Notes under the pieces: generated by a model
Told to the model about the DNA's origin: nothing
Seen by the model: only the letters and a program-made list of their open reading frames with translations
Database searches by the model: none
From: Merluccius polli
Lineage: Eukaryota; Chordata; Actinopteri; Gadiformes; Merlucciidae
DNA: 64,000 nucleotides
NCBI GenBank assembly: GCA_030340625.1
Contig: JAOPHQ010006539.1
Coordinates: 848,001 to 912,000 of the forward strand
Direction: 5' to 3'
Part shown: positions 32,489-42,907 of the stretch, in pieces
How positions within the stretch are numbered: position 1 is the stretch's first letter
Layout of the letters: every line of letters starts with the position of its first letter
Position numbers and translations under genes: made by a program

Positions 32489-32526
32489 TGTGTGTGTGTG
32501 TGTGGGGGAGGGGGGGGGGGGGGGGC
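32489..32526. repeat. (GT)n followed by a G-run
   Basis: GT repeat merging into GGGGGAGGGGGGGGGGGGG; the G tract is the densest in the window and could form a G-quadruplex if single-stranded. Confidence 0.9.
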
Positions 32527-33320
32527 ATAGTAGATTATTGGATGTATATCAGCAAGATAATAGACTTGATTTAGCAATGATGAGTTTTAAAGTTAATGAT
32601 GTACAGTTGTGTTTATTCTGGGCATATTTTATTTACTATTGTGAAGATGGCCATTGGCCACCCCCACTCAAGACCAAGATCCACCAAGGTGGGGGTCCCG
32701 GCCGGGTTGCGTGCGTGAGAAGGAAGCATGAAAGAACGAGACAGATTGACGAGACATTCAAATATTTTATTAATCTGGCATGACACAGAAAATACAAAGA
32801 CAGCATGTATTTACCATTTCACTGATATGTAAATGTAAAAGGCAATATTCAAATGTGAAAGTGGTATTGTTAATGTGTCAACCATTCGAAAGCGTCCTAG
32901 ACTCACAGACAGACAAACAACATACATTGGCTGGCTCTCGTGATGACGAGTCGTGAGTGACGTCTCAGTCCTCGAGTCAATCAGTCAGCGAACGAGTCGC
33001 GAATCAGCGGCGCCGCGAATCAGCGCGTCAGAGAGACTCAGCGAACGAGACGAACGAGCGAACGACGCGAACGAGAGTGGCGAACTAGGTCAGTTCGTTC
33101 ACTTTAAAGAGTCGTTCGTTCGAACTGGTTCGTTCGCGAACGACCCATCACTACTCTGTGTACACTGTTTGGTGTTGTAGCTGTCGGTGAACGCTAAATA
33201 TACATTTGTTTTACTCGTTACAGCGGTTATTTACCCGCTTAAACATTTAAACTTAAAATAGTGACAAGTCGCTATTTTAAGTCTTCACACGCTAGTTACA
33301 TTAAGCATTAGCAGTTAGCG

Positions 33321-34172
33321 ATGGCTTCTCCCTCTTCCTCTGCTCCTCTGTCCTGCTCAGTGTGCCAAATGTTTAGTTACTCCTCCACCTCTTTTAGTGA
33401 TAATGGTACCTGTATTAAATGTAGTTTATTTACTGCGCTGGAGGTGAGGATTAGTGACTTAGAGGCCCGGTACCGCACCACACTGTCTCCGGTAGTCTGT
33501 GCGGGCCGGCCGGCGGTAGCCCTAGTTAGCCGTCCCCCGGTAGACCCCGAGCAGCCGGGAAGCCACGGAGAGTGGGTGACTGTTCGGGGGAAGCGTAGCG
33601 GCAAACTACTGAAGCCCACGGCTCACCACCAGCCCATTCACGTTTCTAATACGTTTTCCCCACTCAGCGACACACCCGCTGAGGAGCAGACTCTGGTTAT
33701 TGGCTCTTCTATAGTCAGAAACGTGAAGTTAGCGAAGCCAGCGGCCATAGTTAAATGTATCCCTGGGGCCAGAGCGGGCGACGTTGAATCCTATTTAAAA
33801 CTGCTGGCTAAAGACAAACGTAAATATCATAAGATTGTTATTCACGTCGGCGGTAATGACTCCCGATTACGCCAATCGGAGGTCACTAAAATTAATGTGG
33901 AATCGGTGTGTAGATACGCCAAAACAATGTCGGACACCGTAGTTTTCTCTGGACCCCTGCCCAATGTGACCAGTGACGTCATGTATAGCCGCATGGCGTC
34001 CTTCCACCGCTGGCTGTCCAGGTGGTGTCCAGCAAACCATGTGGGCTTCATTGATAATTGGCAGCCTTTTTGGGGAAAACCTGGTTTGATTGGGAGAGAC
34101 GGCATCCATCCCACGTTGGATGGAGCGGCTCTCTTATCCAGGAATATGATGCAGTTTATTTCTAAAACCTGA
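33321..34172 (+). CDS. L2 ORF1 protein with zinc-like motif and SGNH esterase domain
   Basis: An intact 283-codon frame. Residues 12-34 hold two CxxC pairs (C12-C15, C31-C34), a PHD/zinc-like motif. Residues about 125-280 form an SGNH-type lipase/esterase domain: VIGSSI at 126-131 (nucleophile Ser), HVGGNDSR at 175-182 (Gly and Asn of the oxyanion hole) and DGIHPTLDG at 260-268 (catalytic Asp/His pair). Esterase ORF1 proteins are known for CR1/L2-group LINEs; their role in retrotransposition is not settled. A coiled-coil-like segment (ALEVRISDLEARY) lies at 39-51. ATG at 33321 follows the L2 5' UTR; ORF2 begins about 200 bp after the stop. All three catalytic blocks look complete, so this is the only undamaged long protein in the L2. 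Confidence 0.9.
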   Translation: MASPSSSAPLSCSVCQMFSYSSTSFSDNGTCIKCSLFTALEVRISDLEARYRTTLSPVVCAGRPAVALVSRPPVDPEQPGSHGEWVTVRGKRSGKLLKPTAHHQPIHVSNTFSPLSDTPAEEQTLVIGSSIVRNVKLAKPAAIVKCIPGARAGDVESYLKLLAKDKRKYHKIVIHVGGNDSRLRQSEVTKINVESVCRYAKTMSDTVVFSGPLPNVTSDVMYSRMASFHRWLSRWCPANHVGFIDNWQPFWGKPGLIGRDGIHPTLDGAALLSRNMMQFISKT

Positions 34173-34382
34173 CAGTCCAGAGTTGGGACCAGGAAGCAGA
34201 GTTGCTGTTTAACACACTTCTCTGCGCTTCCTCTAGTACAGTCCCCCACCCACAACCCCATAGAGACTTTGTCTGTCCCCCGACCGCCTACATTATGTAA
34301 AGAAATAAAAACAAGAGAAGTTAACCATGAAAACCTAATAAAAATTAAAACCAACTCCTCAGTAGCACAAAATAAAATAATT

Positions 34383-35655
34383 AAATGTGGACTGTTAAAT
34401 ATCAGATCTCTGTCATCCAAAGCTGTTCTAGTGAATTAATTAATATCGGATTATGATATTGATTTGCTTTGTCTTACTGAGACCTGGTTGTCCCATGAGG
34501 ATTATGTTAGCCTAAATGAATCCACCCCCCCCAGTCATATTAATACTCACATTCCCCGAGGCGCAGGCCGAGGAGGTGGAGTAGCAGCTATATATGATTC
34601 GAGGGTTTTAATGGACCCTAAACCAAAACTAAATTATAATTCATTTGAAAGCATTATTCTTAGTCTTTCTCACCCAAACTGGAAAACACTGCAGCCAGTC
34701 CTATTTGTTATAGTGTACCGCGCCCCTGGACCGTACTCTGATTTTATATCTGAATTCTCAGAGTTTCTATCAAGTTTAGTTCTTAAATCAGATAAAGTAA
34801 TTATTGTAGGTGATTTTAATGTCCATGTGGATGTTACAAATGACAGCCTTAGTAACGCATTTACCTCATTAATAGACTCAATTGGCTTCTGTCAGAGTGT
34901 GAATAAACCAACCCATTGTTTTAATCACACTCTTGACCTTGTTCTATCATATGGCATGGATATTGAACATTTAATAGTTTTTCCACATAATCCTCTCCTA
35001 TCTGATCATTATTTAATAACTTTTGAATTTCTATTATTTGACTATAAGCCATTAAGCAAAACTTCCTACAGCAGATGTCTATCTGACAGTGCTGTAGCTA
35101 AATTTAAGGAGGAGATTGCATCAGTGTTTAATTCAATGCCATATCTGAATATAACGAGTCCTATATTAACTTTAGTCACTCCCAAATTGATAATCTTGTT
35201 AATAGTGCTGTAGGCTCTCTACAATCAACATTAGATTCTATCGCTCCTAGAAAACAGAAAATAATAAAACATAGGAAACTAGCACCATGGTACAACCAAC
35301 AAACTCGTCAATTAAAACAAGAAACAAGGAAATCAGAAAGGAAATGGCGCGCTTCCAATTTATTAGAAAATCGCTTAATATGGCAAAATAATCTTAAAAA
35401 TTATAGAAAGGCCCTCCGTAATGCCAGAGGAGCCTTTTACTCAGCACTAATAGAAGAAAATAAAAACAACCCTAGGTTCCTCTTCAGCACTGTAGCCAGG
35501 CTGACAGAGAGTCACAGCTCTATTGAGCCATGTATCCCCATCAACTTAAGTAGCAATGACTTCATGAACTTCTTTTATAATAAAATTATTACTATTAGAG
35601 AGAAAATTAGTCACCAAATGCCCTCAATAGGTATGGCTCTCCAACATCAGACACT
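34383..35655 (+). pseudogene. L2 ORF2, endonuclease and linker region
   Basis: Frame 3 encodes an apurinic/apyrimidinic-type endonuclease that nicks target DNA: CGLLNIRSLSSK (about 34387), LLCLTETWLSHED (about 34458-34497), GRGGGVAAIYD (about 34570), VIVYRAPGPYSDF (about 34708), VIIVGDFNVHVD (about 34798-34833) and the final LLSDHYLITFEF (about 34997-35032), including the catalytic Glu, Asp, Asn and His positions. A TAA at 34436 breaks it between LVN and LISD. Near 35150 reading moves to frame 2 (RKLAPWYNQQTRQLKQETR, RLTESHSSIEP), and near 35640 to frame 1. One stop and two frameshifts: not translatable as one protein. Confidence 0.88.
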
Positions 35656-37257
35656 TTGACTGGTGCAAACTTAGATGTGTATTTGGAGTGTTTCTCTGCT
35701 GTCAGTCTTCATCAGTTAACTTCTATAATTTCTTCATCAAAGTCATCAACCTGTCTGTTAGACCCCATCCCAACTAGGCTGCTTAAAGAAATTGTACCCT
35801 TAATTGGCACTTCTTTACTGGAAATGATTAATCTTTCTTTATTATCATGATATGTACCACAGTCCTTTAAAGTAGCTGTAATTAAACCCCTTCTTAAAAA
35901 GCCCACTCTTGACCCAGGGGTTTTAGCCAACTATAGACCGATTTCTAATCTCCCCTTTCTGTCTAAAATTCTGGAGAAAGTAGTCGCCAAACAATTGTGT
36001 GACTTTCTACACAACAATAGTTTATTCGAGGATTTCCAGTCAGGATTTAGAGTTCATCATAGCACAGAGACAGCTCTGGTTAAAGTTAATAATGACCTTT
36101 TGATTGCTTCTGACAATGGACTTGTCTCTGTACTTGTATTATTAGATCTTAGTGCTGCCTTTGACACCATTGATCATAGTATTCTTTTACAGAGACTCGA
36201 GCATGAAATTGGCATCAAAGGAACCGCACTAAGCTGGTTTATGTCATATCTATCAGATCGTTCACAGTTTGTACATGTGAATGATGAATCTTCAATAAAT
36301 ACTACAGTTAGTCATGGAGTTCCACAAGGTTCTGTACTTGGACCAATACTATTTACTATATATATGCTCCCTTTAGGCGATATTATTAGAAATCACTCCA
36401 TTAACTTTCATTGTTATGCAGATGATACGCAGTTATATCTATCGATCAAACCCGATGAAATTAATCAATTATCTAAATTACAAACATGTCTTAAAGACAT
36501 AAAATCCTGGATGAGCTGCAATTTTCTGATGTTAAACTCAGAGAAAACCGAAATTCTTGTACTTGGCCCCAAAAACCTTAGAGACTTAATGTCTACAGAT
36601 ATAGCTACTCTAGATGGCATTACATTGGCCTCTAGCACCACTGTCAGGAATCTTGGAGTTATCTTTGATCAGGATCTGTCATTTAATTCCCACATAAAGC
36701 AGACCTCTAGGACTGCCTTTTTTCATTTACGTAATATTACAAAAATCAGACGCATCCTATCAAAGACAGACGCAGAAAAACTAATCCATGCATTTGTTAC
36801 CTCAAGGCTGGAATACTGCAACTCCTTATTATCAGGTTGTCCTAATAAATCCATTAAGATGCTCCAATTAATTCAAAACGCTGCAGCACAAGTACTGACA
36901 GGAACTAGGAAAAGAGATCACATCTCTCCTGTACTAGCTTCTCTGCATTGGCTCCCTGTAAAATTTAGAATATAATTTAAAATCCTCCTCCTCACCTATA
37001 AAGCTCTTCATGGGCAGGCCCCTTCATATCTCAAAGAGCTCATAGTACCCTACTACCCCACTAGAACACTGCGTTCTCTGAATGCAGGGCTACTGGTGGT
37101 TCCAATAGTAGAACCGGAGCCAGAGCCTTCAGTTACCAAGCTCCTCTTCAGTGGAACCAGCTTCCAGTTGTGGTTCGGGAGGCAGACACCCTCTCCACAT
37201 TTAAGAGTAGGCTTAAGACGTTCCTCTTTGATAAAGCTTATAGTTAGGGCTGGATCA
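35656..37257 (+). pseudogene. L2 ORF2, reverse transcriptase region
   Basis: Frame 1 encodes the RT: TCLLDPIPTRLLKE, then after a TGA near 35848 AVIKPLLKKPTLDP and ANYRPISNLPFLSK, motif A VLLDLSAAFDTIDHS (about 36139-36180), GVPQGSVLGPILF (about 36316-36354), the catalytic YADDTQLYLS (about 36415-36444), TEILVLGPKNL and FVTSRLEYCNSLLSGCP (about 36793-36843). Frame is lost at the TAA at 36973 and the tail continues to about 37257. RT primes cDNA synthesis at the nicked target. Catalytic residues are intact, so damage is recent or light compared with the copy at 820-2775. Confidence 0.9.
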
Positions 37258-37336
37258 GGTGAGTCCTGAACCATCCCTGAGTTATGCTGCTATAGGCCTA
37301 GACTATCGGGGGATTTCCCTTGGTGCACTGAGTCTC

Positions 37337-37386
<50 letters not shown>

Positions 37387-37612
37387 CACACATTCATGTC
37401 CCATTAATGCATGTTACTAACACTTCTTCCCTGGAGTTCTTGTGTTTTCTCGTCTCGCAGGTTCTCATGGATCCTGGCGGAGCCTCCATGGTCCTGCTTG
37501 ACTGCCATTGCTAATATCAGTTACCAGTTATATATAGTTACTGTTGATGCTGCTCGCTGTCCCCCCATCATTGGTGCTGTCTTCATCATCATGTTCATTA
37601 GTGTATTGATGT

Positions 37613-37650
<38 letters not shown>

Positions 37651-37879
37651 CAACTGGTCAAGGCAGATGACCACCCACCTAGAGCCGAAGGGTCTGTCCA
37701 AGGTTTCTGCCTTTTAACAGGCAGTTTTTCCTTGCCCCCGTGCCAAGTGCTTGCTCATGGTGGTACTGTTGGGTCTCTGTAAATGTTATTAGGAGTTCAG
37801 TCTAGACCTGCTCCATTTGAAAAGTGCCCTGAGATAACTTCTGTTATGAATTGGCGCTATACAAATAAAATTGAATTGA
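37258..37879 (+). other. L2 3' UTR with (CT)n tracts and TTGAAT tail
   Basis: Two CT-rich tracts (37331-37383, 37612-37647), then TGGTCAAGGCAGATGACC and GGTTTCTGCCTTTTAACAGG, sequences typical of fish L2 3' ends, closing with an AATAAA and TTGAATTGAAT. Confidence 0.8.
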
Positions 37880-38093
37880 ATCACGATAGCAAACAAACTA
37901 TTTACAGAACAAGTTTTGCAACAATGAATACAACACATGCGGTTGCAATTATCAAGTAAAATGTAATGAACAAGAGTTTTCATACTCAACAATAACTTTC
38001 TTCTTTTAACTTTAATTTTTTTTTATGATCAGTGTGATCAGTGTGATTTTTTTTTAATTTATATTTTTTGGTTGTTTTTTTTTCCACACCAGG

Positions 38094-38125
38094 TGTGTGT
38101 GTGTGTGAGTGAATAAGAGAGTGAC

Positions 38126-38185
<60 letters not shown>

Positions 38186-38186
38186 T
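38094..38186. repeat. (GT)n/(GA)n microsatellite in hAT copy B
   Basis: Inverse counterpart of the CT/CA tracts at 26671-26768 in copy A. Confidence 0.95.
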
Positions 38187-38289
38187 GTAGCTTGATTTCC
38201 AATATTTATACCACTACTAGCTTTATTTTTTCACGAAATACAGCAAGAAAGTGTCGGACACCGTGCGTGAAGTAAAAAAAAACTGGTTA

Positions 38290-39164
38290 CTGTACGTTCA
38301 CACCAAAAGCGTCTTGCGCTGCAAAGACGCTTTGACGCTCAAAAAGATTCGCTGCGAATATTTTTGTTCGCTTTTGACGCTCAAGACGCTCAATGACGTA
38401 CCATTAAATTATGCAGACGCATTTAAAGGAGCCGTATGCTTTTAGACAGCCATATCAAAGAGTTAACTCCCACACACTTTGGCCATATTGCAGAGACGGT
38501 TTTGCTTGTTGGATAAACGATAGTCGCACATCCCTCGTAACTACGCCGTGAAGGTGAACCCTCCCGGACTCCGCTATTAACATGAACCGCTCCGCCGGAG
38601 CGGACACCAAAATACAAACATGTTTTCCATTTGATTACTTTTAAATAAAGTTGTCTGCAGTTATACGGTAAATACGATTAAGTGTCCAATGTCTCCTACC
38701 TGGTCCAGAACCGCTTGGTCCATGCCGTTAATGGTCGGCCCACTTCGTGCGTGTGTTTGTAAAAATGATATTTAAGCTGATTATTACGGTATTGTCTCTG
38801 AAATAAAAAAGACTTGGATCGTACAACACCGAGTGCCCCGCCACAGCCGCGATTATCTTTTCCGTCGACATTTTACAGTAGGAACCAACAAAGTACAGTA
38901 GGAACCAAAGTGCCGGTGTTCCCCGGGACCCACGCAAGCGGAGAGCATCTACATTCAGATTGGCTGTCAGTTTTTGCCGCTGAAACGCGTCATAGTCATT
39001 TGCATAAAGTTAAACTCTCTTCAACTTTTTTTTGACGCTCGGACGCTCAACTTTTGACGCTGGAAGCATTTGACGCTTGTGACGCTTTGGACGCTCTTGC
39101 CCATAGAAAGTGAATGACTTCCGGCGTCTTTGCAGCGCAAGACGCTTTTGGTGTGAACGTACAG
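38290..39164. mobile_element. Harbinger-like MITE (875 bp) in hAT copy B
   Basis: TIRs CTGTACGTTCACACCAAAAG continue for about 40 bp and are inverted at about 39124-39164; TTA duplications flank it (38287-38289, 39165-39167). Subterminal TGACGCT motifs recur many times. Copy A lacks it at the matching place. It contains the block 38519-38800 shared with a hAT of unrelated termini. Confidence 0.88.
38519..38800. repeat. Block shared with hAT elements at 1-190 and 16362-17546
   Basis: From CGATAGTCGCACATCCCTCG to GATTATTACGGTATTGT it follows 16727-17360 of the hAT (minus the solo LTR there), although the host element has different TIRs and a different TSD. Two transposon types therefore carry the same internal segment. 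Confidence 0.85.
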
Positions 39165-40012
39165 TTAGAGCCAGGCAGCCAGATGACGGTTAAAAAAAGA
39201 AAAAGAAAAAAAAATCTCCGACAAGCAGAGTCGGCACCACGTCTGAACGAACCCACGTTTACCAGAACTTTACTGGTTCATAAGTAAGTACCAACCTAAG
39301 TAATAACAAACCTGAAGCTGAAGAAACCCTAAACATTAACGGAAAAGGACCCGCGAACCTGAGTGACTGAGGGAGAGACAGAGAGCTGTTCTGTGTGTGA
39401 GTGATCAGAGCGGGACACAACAACATATCTGCATTGTGTAGGGGAGGGGGGGAGGGCGCTGTAGCCTATCACAGAACCCAATGAGGATTTTCATTCAATC
39501 CGAGCACAGATATTGACTCGTATTACTCGTATAATACTCGTACTCGGCAAAAGTGCTTTATCCGTACCGGATACTCGTTTCAGCCGAGTATCCGGCTCAA
39601 CTCTAATAGCGACGTAATACTTTTTTTTAATGAAACCGAGAGATGCAGCATTTACAACTTACAACTTCAGATCAACAACAATGTTTTTAACAATGCAACA
39701 CTGTTTACAGTAGCCGGCTGGATCGCTTCAGTGGAAGCCGCTCTCTTCCTGCCACCCGGAAGTATCTTGACGCCTATTGTTTACAAACATTCTGAAATGC
39801 CGTATACTGTTTTCCTGAGGGCGGTCTCAAGCCAAGGTAGGCGAGGTCATGAATATTCATACACATTCATACGTCAGACTGTTGGGCTTTTTCTCACTTC
39901 CTCATTTCTGACTTCCTCGTCCGTCTATGTTCTTACATTGGCTAATAGGAGTGACCTATCATATTCCAAAAGGAGCAAGTAAAAACGGTTTACCGGTGAA
40001 GGAGACCTTTAA

Positions 40013-41289
40013 GCATTTATATATATACTGTTATAAATTATTTATTTTGTATTAATGAGGACATTTTTAAGGTGTTTGGTGTGTTTTCTCCAGTTTACCA
40101 GTTAACACAAACATAAGGCAAAAGTAGTTTATAGCTCTTTAGGGGAGGTGGGGATAGTGGGTTAGAATTGTTCAATAAGTCTCTTCTAAGGGTTCATTAA
40201 TCGACAAGGAAAATCCTGATCCACGTCCAAGAAGGCGAATAGGCTTGACGCTCAGACCCGTTAACCCCTTAACAAACCAATGACGTAACACCCCTCGGCA
40301 GCTCCCGTTTCTGTCTGACTGCAGTCCTCCTCGCCCGACAGATCGATCCATTCCATTTCTTGGAAAGAATCCATGATTCTTTTCCAACTAGCTAGCTACT
40401 GTCATTGATGACAGACTACCTATTTCGAAGTGTGAATCTATTGCCACAAGGTGGCAGCAGCAGCAACATTACAGCGATGCTCGGTTGACTCATTTGCTTA
40501 CTTTGGCCGCACATCCTGTTAGATCCGTCAACCAAGCCAACCCCACGAGAGGCGGCTTTTAGTGAAACCTGTTGTCCAGTAACGGTTTTTAACAGGTCAG
40601 TGAGGAGATTCGCCCAGCCCCTAACTACCGTATTACAAGACGCCTACCCCACTTGCCTCGGCGGCGGCGCTCTACCCCTGAGCATAACCCTAGTCAGGGC
40701 CGTAGCTGCCGAGCACGTCTGTCTGATAGCTCTCCTCTGGGACCTTTTGCACTTGGAAGTTTGCTCTCGGGATATGTTTCTTTACTAGGGACTAAGTAAC
40801 CTCTTAGATCCAAGATGCTCATTCCCTACCCTACCGTGTCTTGTCGAACAAAGTCTTGATTCTAACTGAGATGAGAATGAACTGGTCAATGAAAAAGTGA
40901 AGTTAATAAAATTTATTTAGCTTGAGTATAATTTGGAACAATGCAAAAAGCGTAAAAAGCTATCAACAAAAATTAGTATAGAACCGTACAGAATGATTAA
41001 TAAGATACTCTCAGTAAGAGCTTGGAAAAATAAACAAAAGCAATGATTACACATGTTGCGATCCTGTCTAAATATTCTGGGCATGGTTCATACCTCTCTT
41101 CTCTGTGGCGGCCGTGCCAAGCGCAGAGGAGTGAGTAAGAAAGAAAACCGATCCTAATATTTTGTCCAAATGTTGTAAATCCTGTCTTTGGCCGAAAATG
41201 CCTATTAGTTGGATCCGCGACTGATAGCCTACATAGCCCCGCAGGGCTATGGGAGAAATCCCCCTTCGGTGGATAGGCAGATAAGGCTT
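40013..41289. other. Right part of the older repeat, then unrecognised sequence
   Basis: 40013-40070 continues the repeat split at 27935. After that there is no recognised gene. ACTGTCATTGATGACAG is a small palindrome near 40398. Confidence 0.5.
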
Positions 41290-41435
41290 ATTTTCCAATG
41301 CCGCGGAGTCCGTAGAAAAGTTGGAAAAACTTTGCTTTTTCTTCTAAGTTTTTCCTTCTTGAAATTTCTTCTAAGTTTTTTAGTCCTGATTTTTCTTCTA
41401 AGTATTTTCTTCTTGATTTTTCTTCTAAGTCCTGG
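41290..41435. repeat. Minisatellite of TTTTTCTTCTAAGT units
   Basis: Five or so irregular copies of TTCTTCTAAGTTTTT separated by GAAATT or CTGATT. The Lys/Arg-rich peptides on the minus strand are artefacts of it. Confidence 0.8.
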
Positions 41436-41775
41436 GGCTTTGTCCTTGGTCCCCCGAAGTGTGGTAGACGTCCTCGATGGAGTCCCCGTGGCCAGGATTT
41501 CTCGATATTCTTGCCTTTTGCTGGCCTTTTTATAGGAAGAAATGTGGCTGTTGCCCAACATTCGGTAGGTTTCAACCAATAAGGTGTGGTGCGTCCTGGC
41601 CGAGCTGCTGTTCTGCTGACTTTGCATGCAGTTTTGGCACTACCGTTTTGGCACTAACCTAGCGAATCCACTGCTGCTTTTCGTATGCACCTTTCAAGGC
41701 CCATGACCACACTCTTGTTACATGGTCGTGTCACATATTAATAATTCAATTTATGTGTACATCAAGAGACAAAGT

Positions 41776-41806
41776 ATGTTGGAACATATTGTATGTTCCA
41801 ACATAA
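41776..41806. repeat. Perfect inverted repeat, 14-bp arms
   Basis: TATGTTGGAACATA, spacer TTG, then TATGTTCCAACATA. The TATGTT(A/G)G...ACATA motif recurs near 41955-42000. The stretch 41436-42319 has no other feature I recognise. Confidence 0.9.
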
Positions 41807-42319
41807 TAGTCCCTGGGACCTGTAACTCTCTACGGGGTTTTTATATGAACTTGTATAACCTCTCATGGCCTATCTAGGTCAATGACAACCTTCTTCTTAC
41901 ACAGTCGTGTTACATGTTACAGATTCAAAATATATGTTAATCAAGAAACAAAAGTATGTTAGTACATATAGAAACAAACGTATGTTAGTACATATTACAT
42001 ATTTACAAAAGTAGGAAAAGTCCCCCGGGACCTGTAAGTCATACCAGACCTGGATGGTGAGCCCATGAACCCATGGTCAACCGTGTTCCCTTTGCCCATA
42101 GATTCGGCCTCGTATACACAAGTCAACATGTTTGTACTAGCATATGTAGTACTGTGCTTCGTATCATAAAGTAGTTCCTCCAATTGTATAAGGTACCCCA
42201 GGGTACATCATGTGGCTATATTAACACATGGTACAACCTAAAATCACTATAAGGTGTAGTAAAAAAGGACAACAATAAGTGCTGCTGAAGATAGTACAAC
42301 AAAGGCTAGTGCCCATAAG

Positions 42320-42485
42320 AAAAGTACGATAATGTAAAGTAGTATAGAAAAAGATAATCAATTCGTAAAACATGAAAAGTACGATAATGTCAAGTAGTAT
42401 AGAAAAAGATAATCAATTCGTAAAAACCTGAAAATTATGATAATGTAAAATAGTATAGAAAAAGATAATCAATTCGTAAAAACAT
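42320..42485. repeat. ~55-bp tandem repeat, three copies
   Basis: Unit with GATAATGTAAAGTAGTATAG and AAAGATAATCAATTCGTAAA repeats at 55-56-bp period from about 42320. Confidence 0.9.
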
Positions 42486-42569
42486 CCTTAATGTCCCATG
42501 TCTTAGTGGTTTTCTGGACACCGATGAATCAACCTTACTTGACAATCCCCAGCTGCTATCTCCTCGCGT

Positions 42570-42811
42570 GCCTACATCCACACTAATAAGTTTTCAGTTT
42601 TACACGGTGGTTTAAAACAAAAATGATCTCCCTCCTCACTAGCATTTTAGCACCGTTACAGAAAGAATCTCTAATACTAATCAGAAAAAAATAATTTCTA
42701 ACAATGTTTATAAATGCTTAACATAGTGTTAGTTAGTTTAGTAATGATCCACACTAATACGTTTTCGGTTTTACACGGCAGTTTAAAACGAAAATGATCT
42801 CCATCCTCACT
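42570..42811. repeat. ~170-bp satellite units (left part), split by the LINE
   Basis: CCACACTAATA.GTTTTC.GTTTTACACGG, AAAATGATCTCC, GTTTTAGC.CCGTT and TTAGTAATGAT define a ~170-bp unit. One full unit lies at about 42573-42745, a second starts at about 42748 and is cut at 42811. It resumes at 47453, is cut again by a solo LTR, and a decayed third unit runs to about 48070. Confidence 0.8.
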
Positions 42812-42907
42812 CCAACACCTATCTTGATGCGGTTGCGATGCAAGCAGCACAATTCTGAACTTTGATGCTGTTAAAACTAGATCGGACTAAATCGGAAAAG
42901 CTACAAA

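Larger units (their letters stand above)
29148..33153. mobile_element. hAT element (4006 bp with insert) in the L2 5' UTR
   Basis: Left end TAGTGGTGGATTTTCTCG and inverted right end TAGTGATGGGTCGTTCGCG; both subterminal regions carry CGTTCG/CGAACG repeats (29150-29260; 32110-33150). The flanks give only a weak 8-bp match (CTCTTGCT/CTCTGTGT), so the TSD is eroded. Its own sequence is about 1.2 kb; the remainder is the P-like element 29276-32108. Confidence 0.7.
29067..37879 (+). mobile_element. Full-length L2 LINE, interrupted in its 5' region
   Basis: The L2 is flanked by ATCAC (29062-29066, 37880-37884) where copy A shows uninterrupted hAT sequence, so both ends are defined. The 3' end GGCGCTATACAAATAAAATT followed by a TTGAAT tail is typical of fish L2. 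It contains ORF1 with an esterase domain and ORF2 with endonuclease and RT. A hAT (29148-33153) sits in its 5' UTR. Without that insert the L2 is about 4.8 kb, so it is essentially complete, though ORF2 has stops and frameshifts. Confidence 0.88.
28785..39605. mobile_element. hAT element copy B (10,821 bp including nested insertions)
   Basis: Ends TAGGGATGAGCGAGTACAG and (inverted) TAGAGTTGAGCCGGATACTC, with a perfect 8-bp target duplication ATAGCGAC (28777-28784, 39606-39613). It is the inverse of copy A. Its own sequence is about 1.1 kb (28785-29061, 37885-38289, 39165-39605); the rest is a full L2 and a Harbinger-like MITE. A tandem TATCTGTATCTG run near 28805-28860 and a GCGGG-rich part near 28860-28920 are kept here but lost from copy A. 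Confidence 0.95.
27936..40008. mobile_element. TTAA-type DNA element (12,073 bp including nested insertions)
   Basis: Ends AGGTCTCATTTCATCG and, inverted, AGGTCTCCTTCACCGG; TTAA on both sides (27932-27935, 40009-40012). TSD and short TIR suggest Kolobok or piggyBac. Subterminal TCATGAATATTCATGAC near 28103 has an inverse-like partner near 39848. Its own sequence is 27936-28784 and 39606-40008, about 1.25 kb; the rest is hAT copy B. No transposase. Confidence 0.8.

Noticed and set aside
33839..34420. Minus-strand frame of ~190 codons across the L2 ORF1 end
   Set aside because: Antisense to a clear esterase-domain ORF1 and without any recognisable motif.
41209..41627. Overlapping basic or hydrophobic open frames
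   Set aside because: They follow the TTCTTCTAAGT minisatellite; no recognisable domain.
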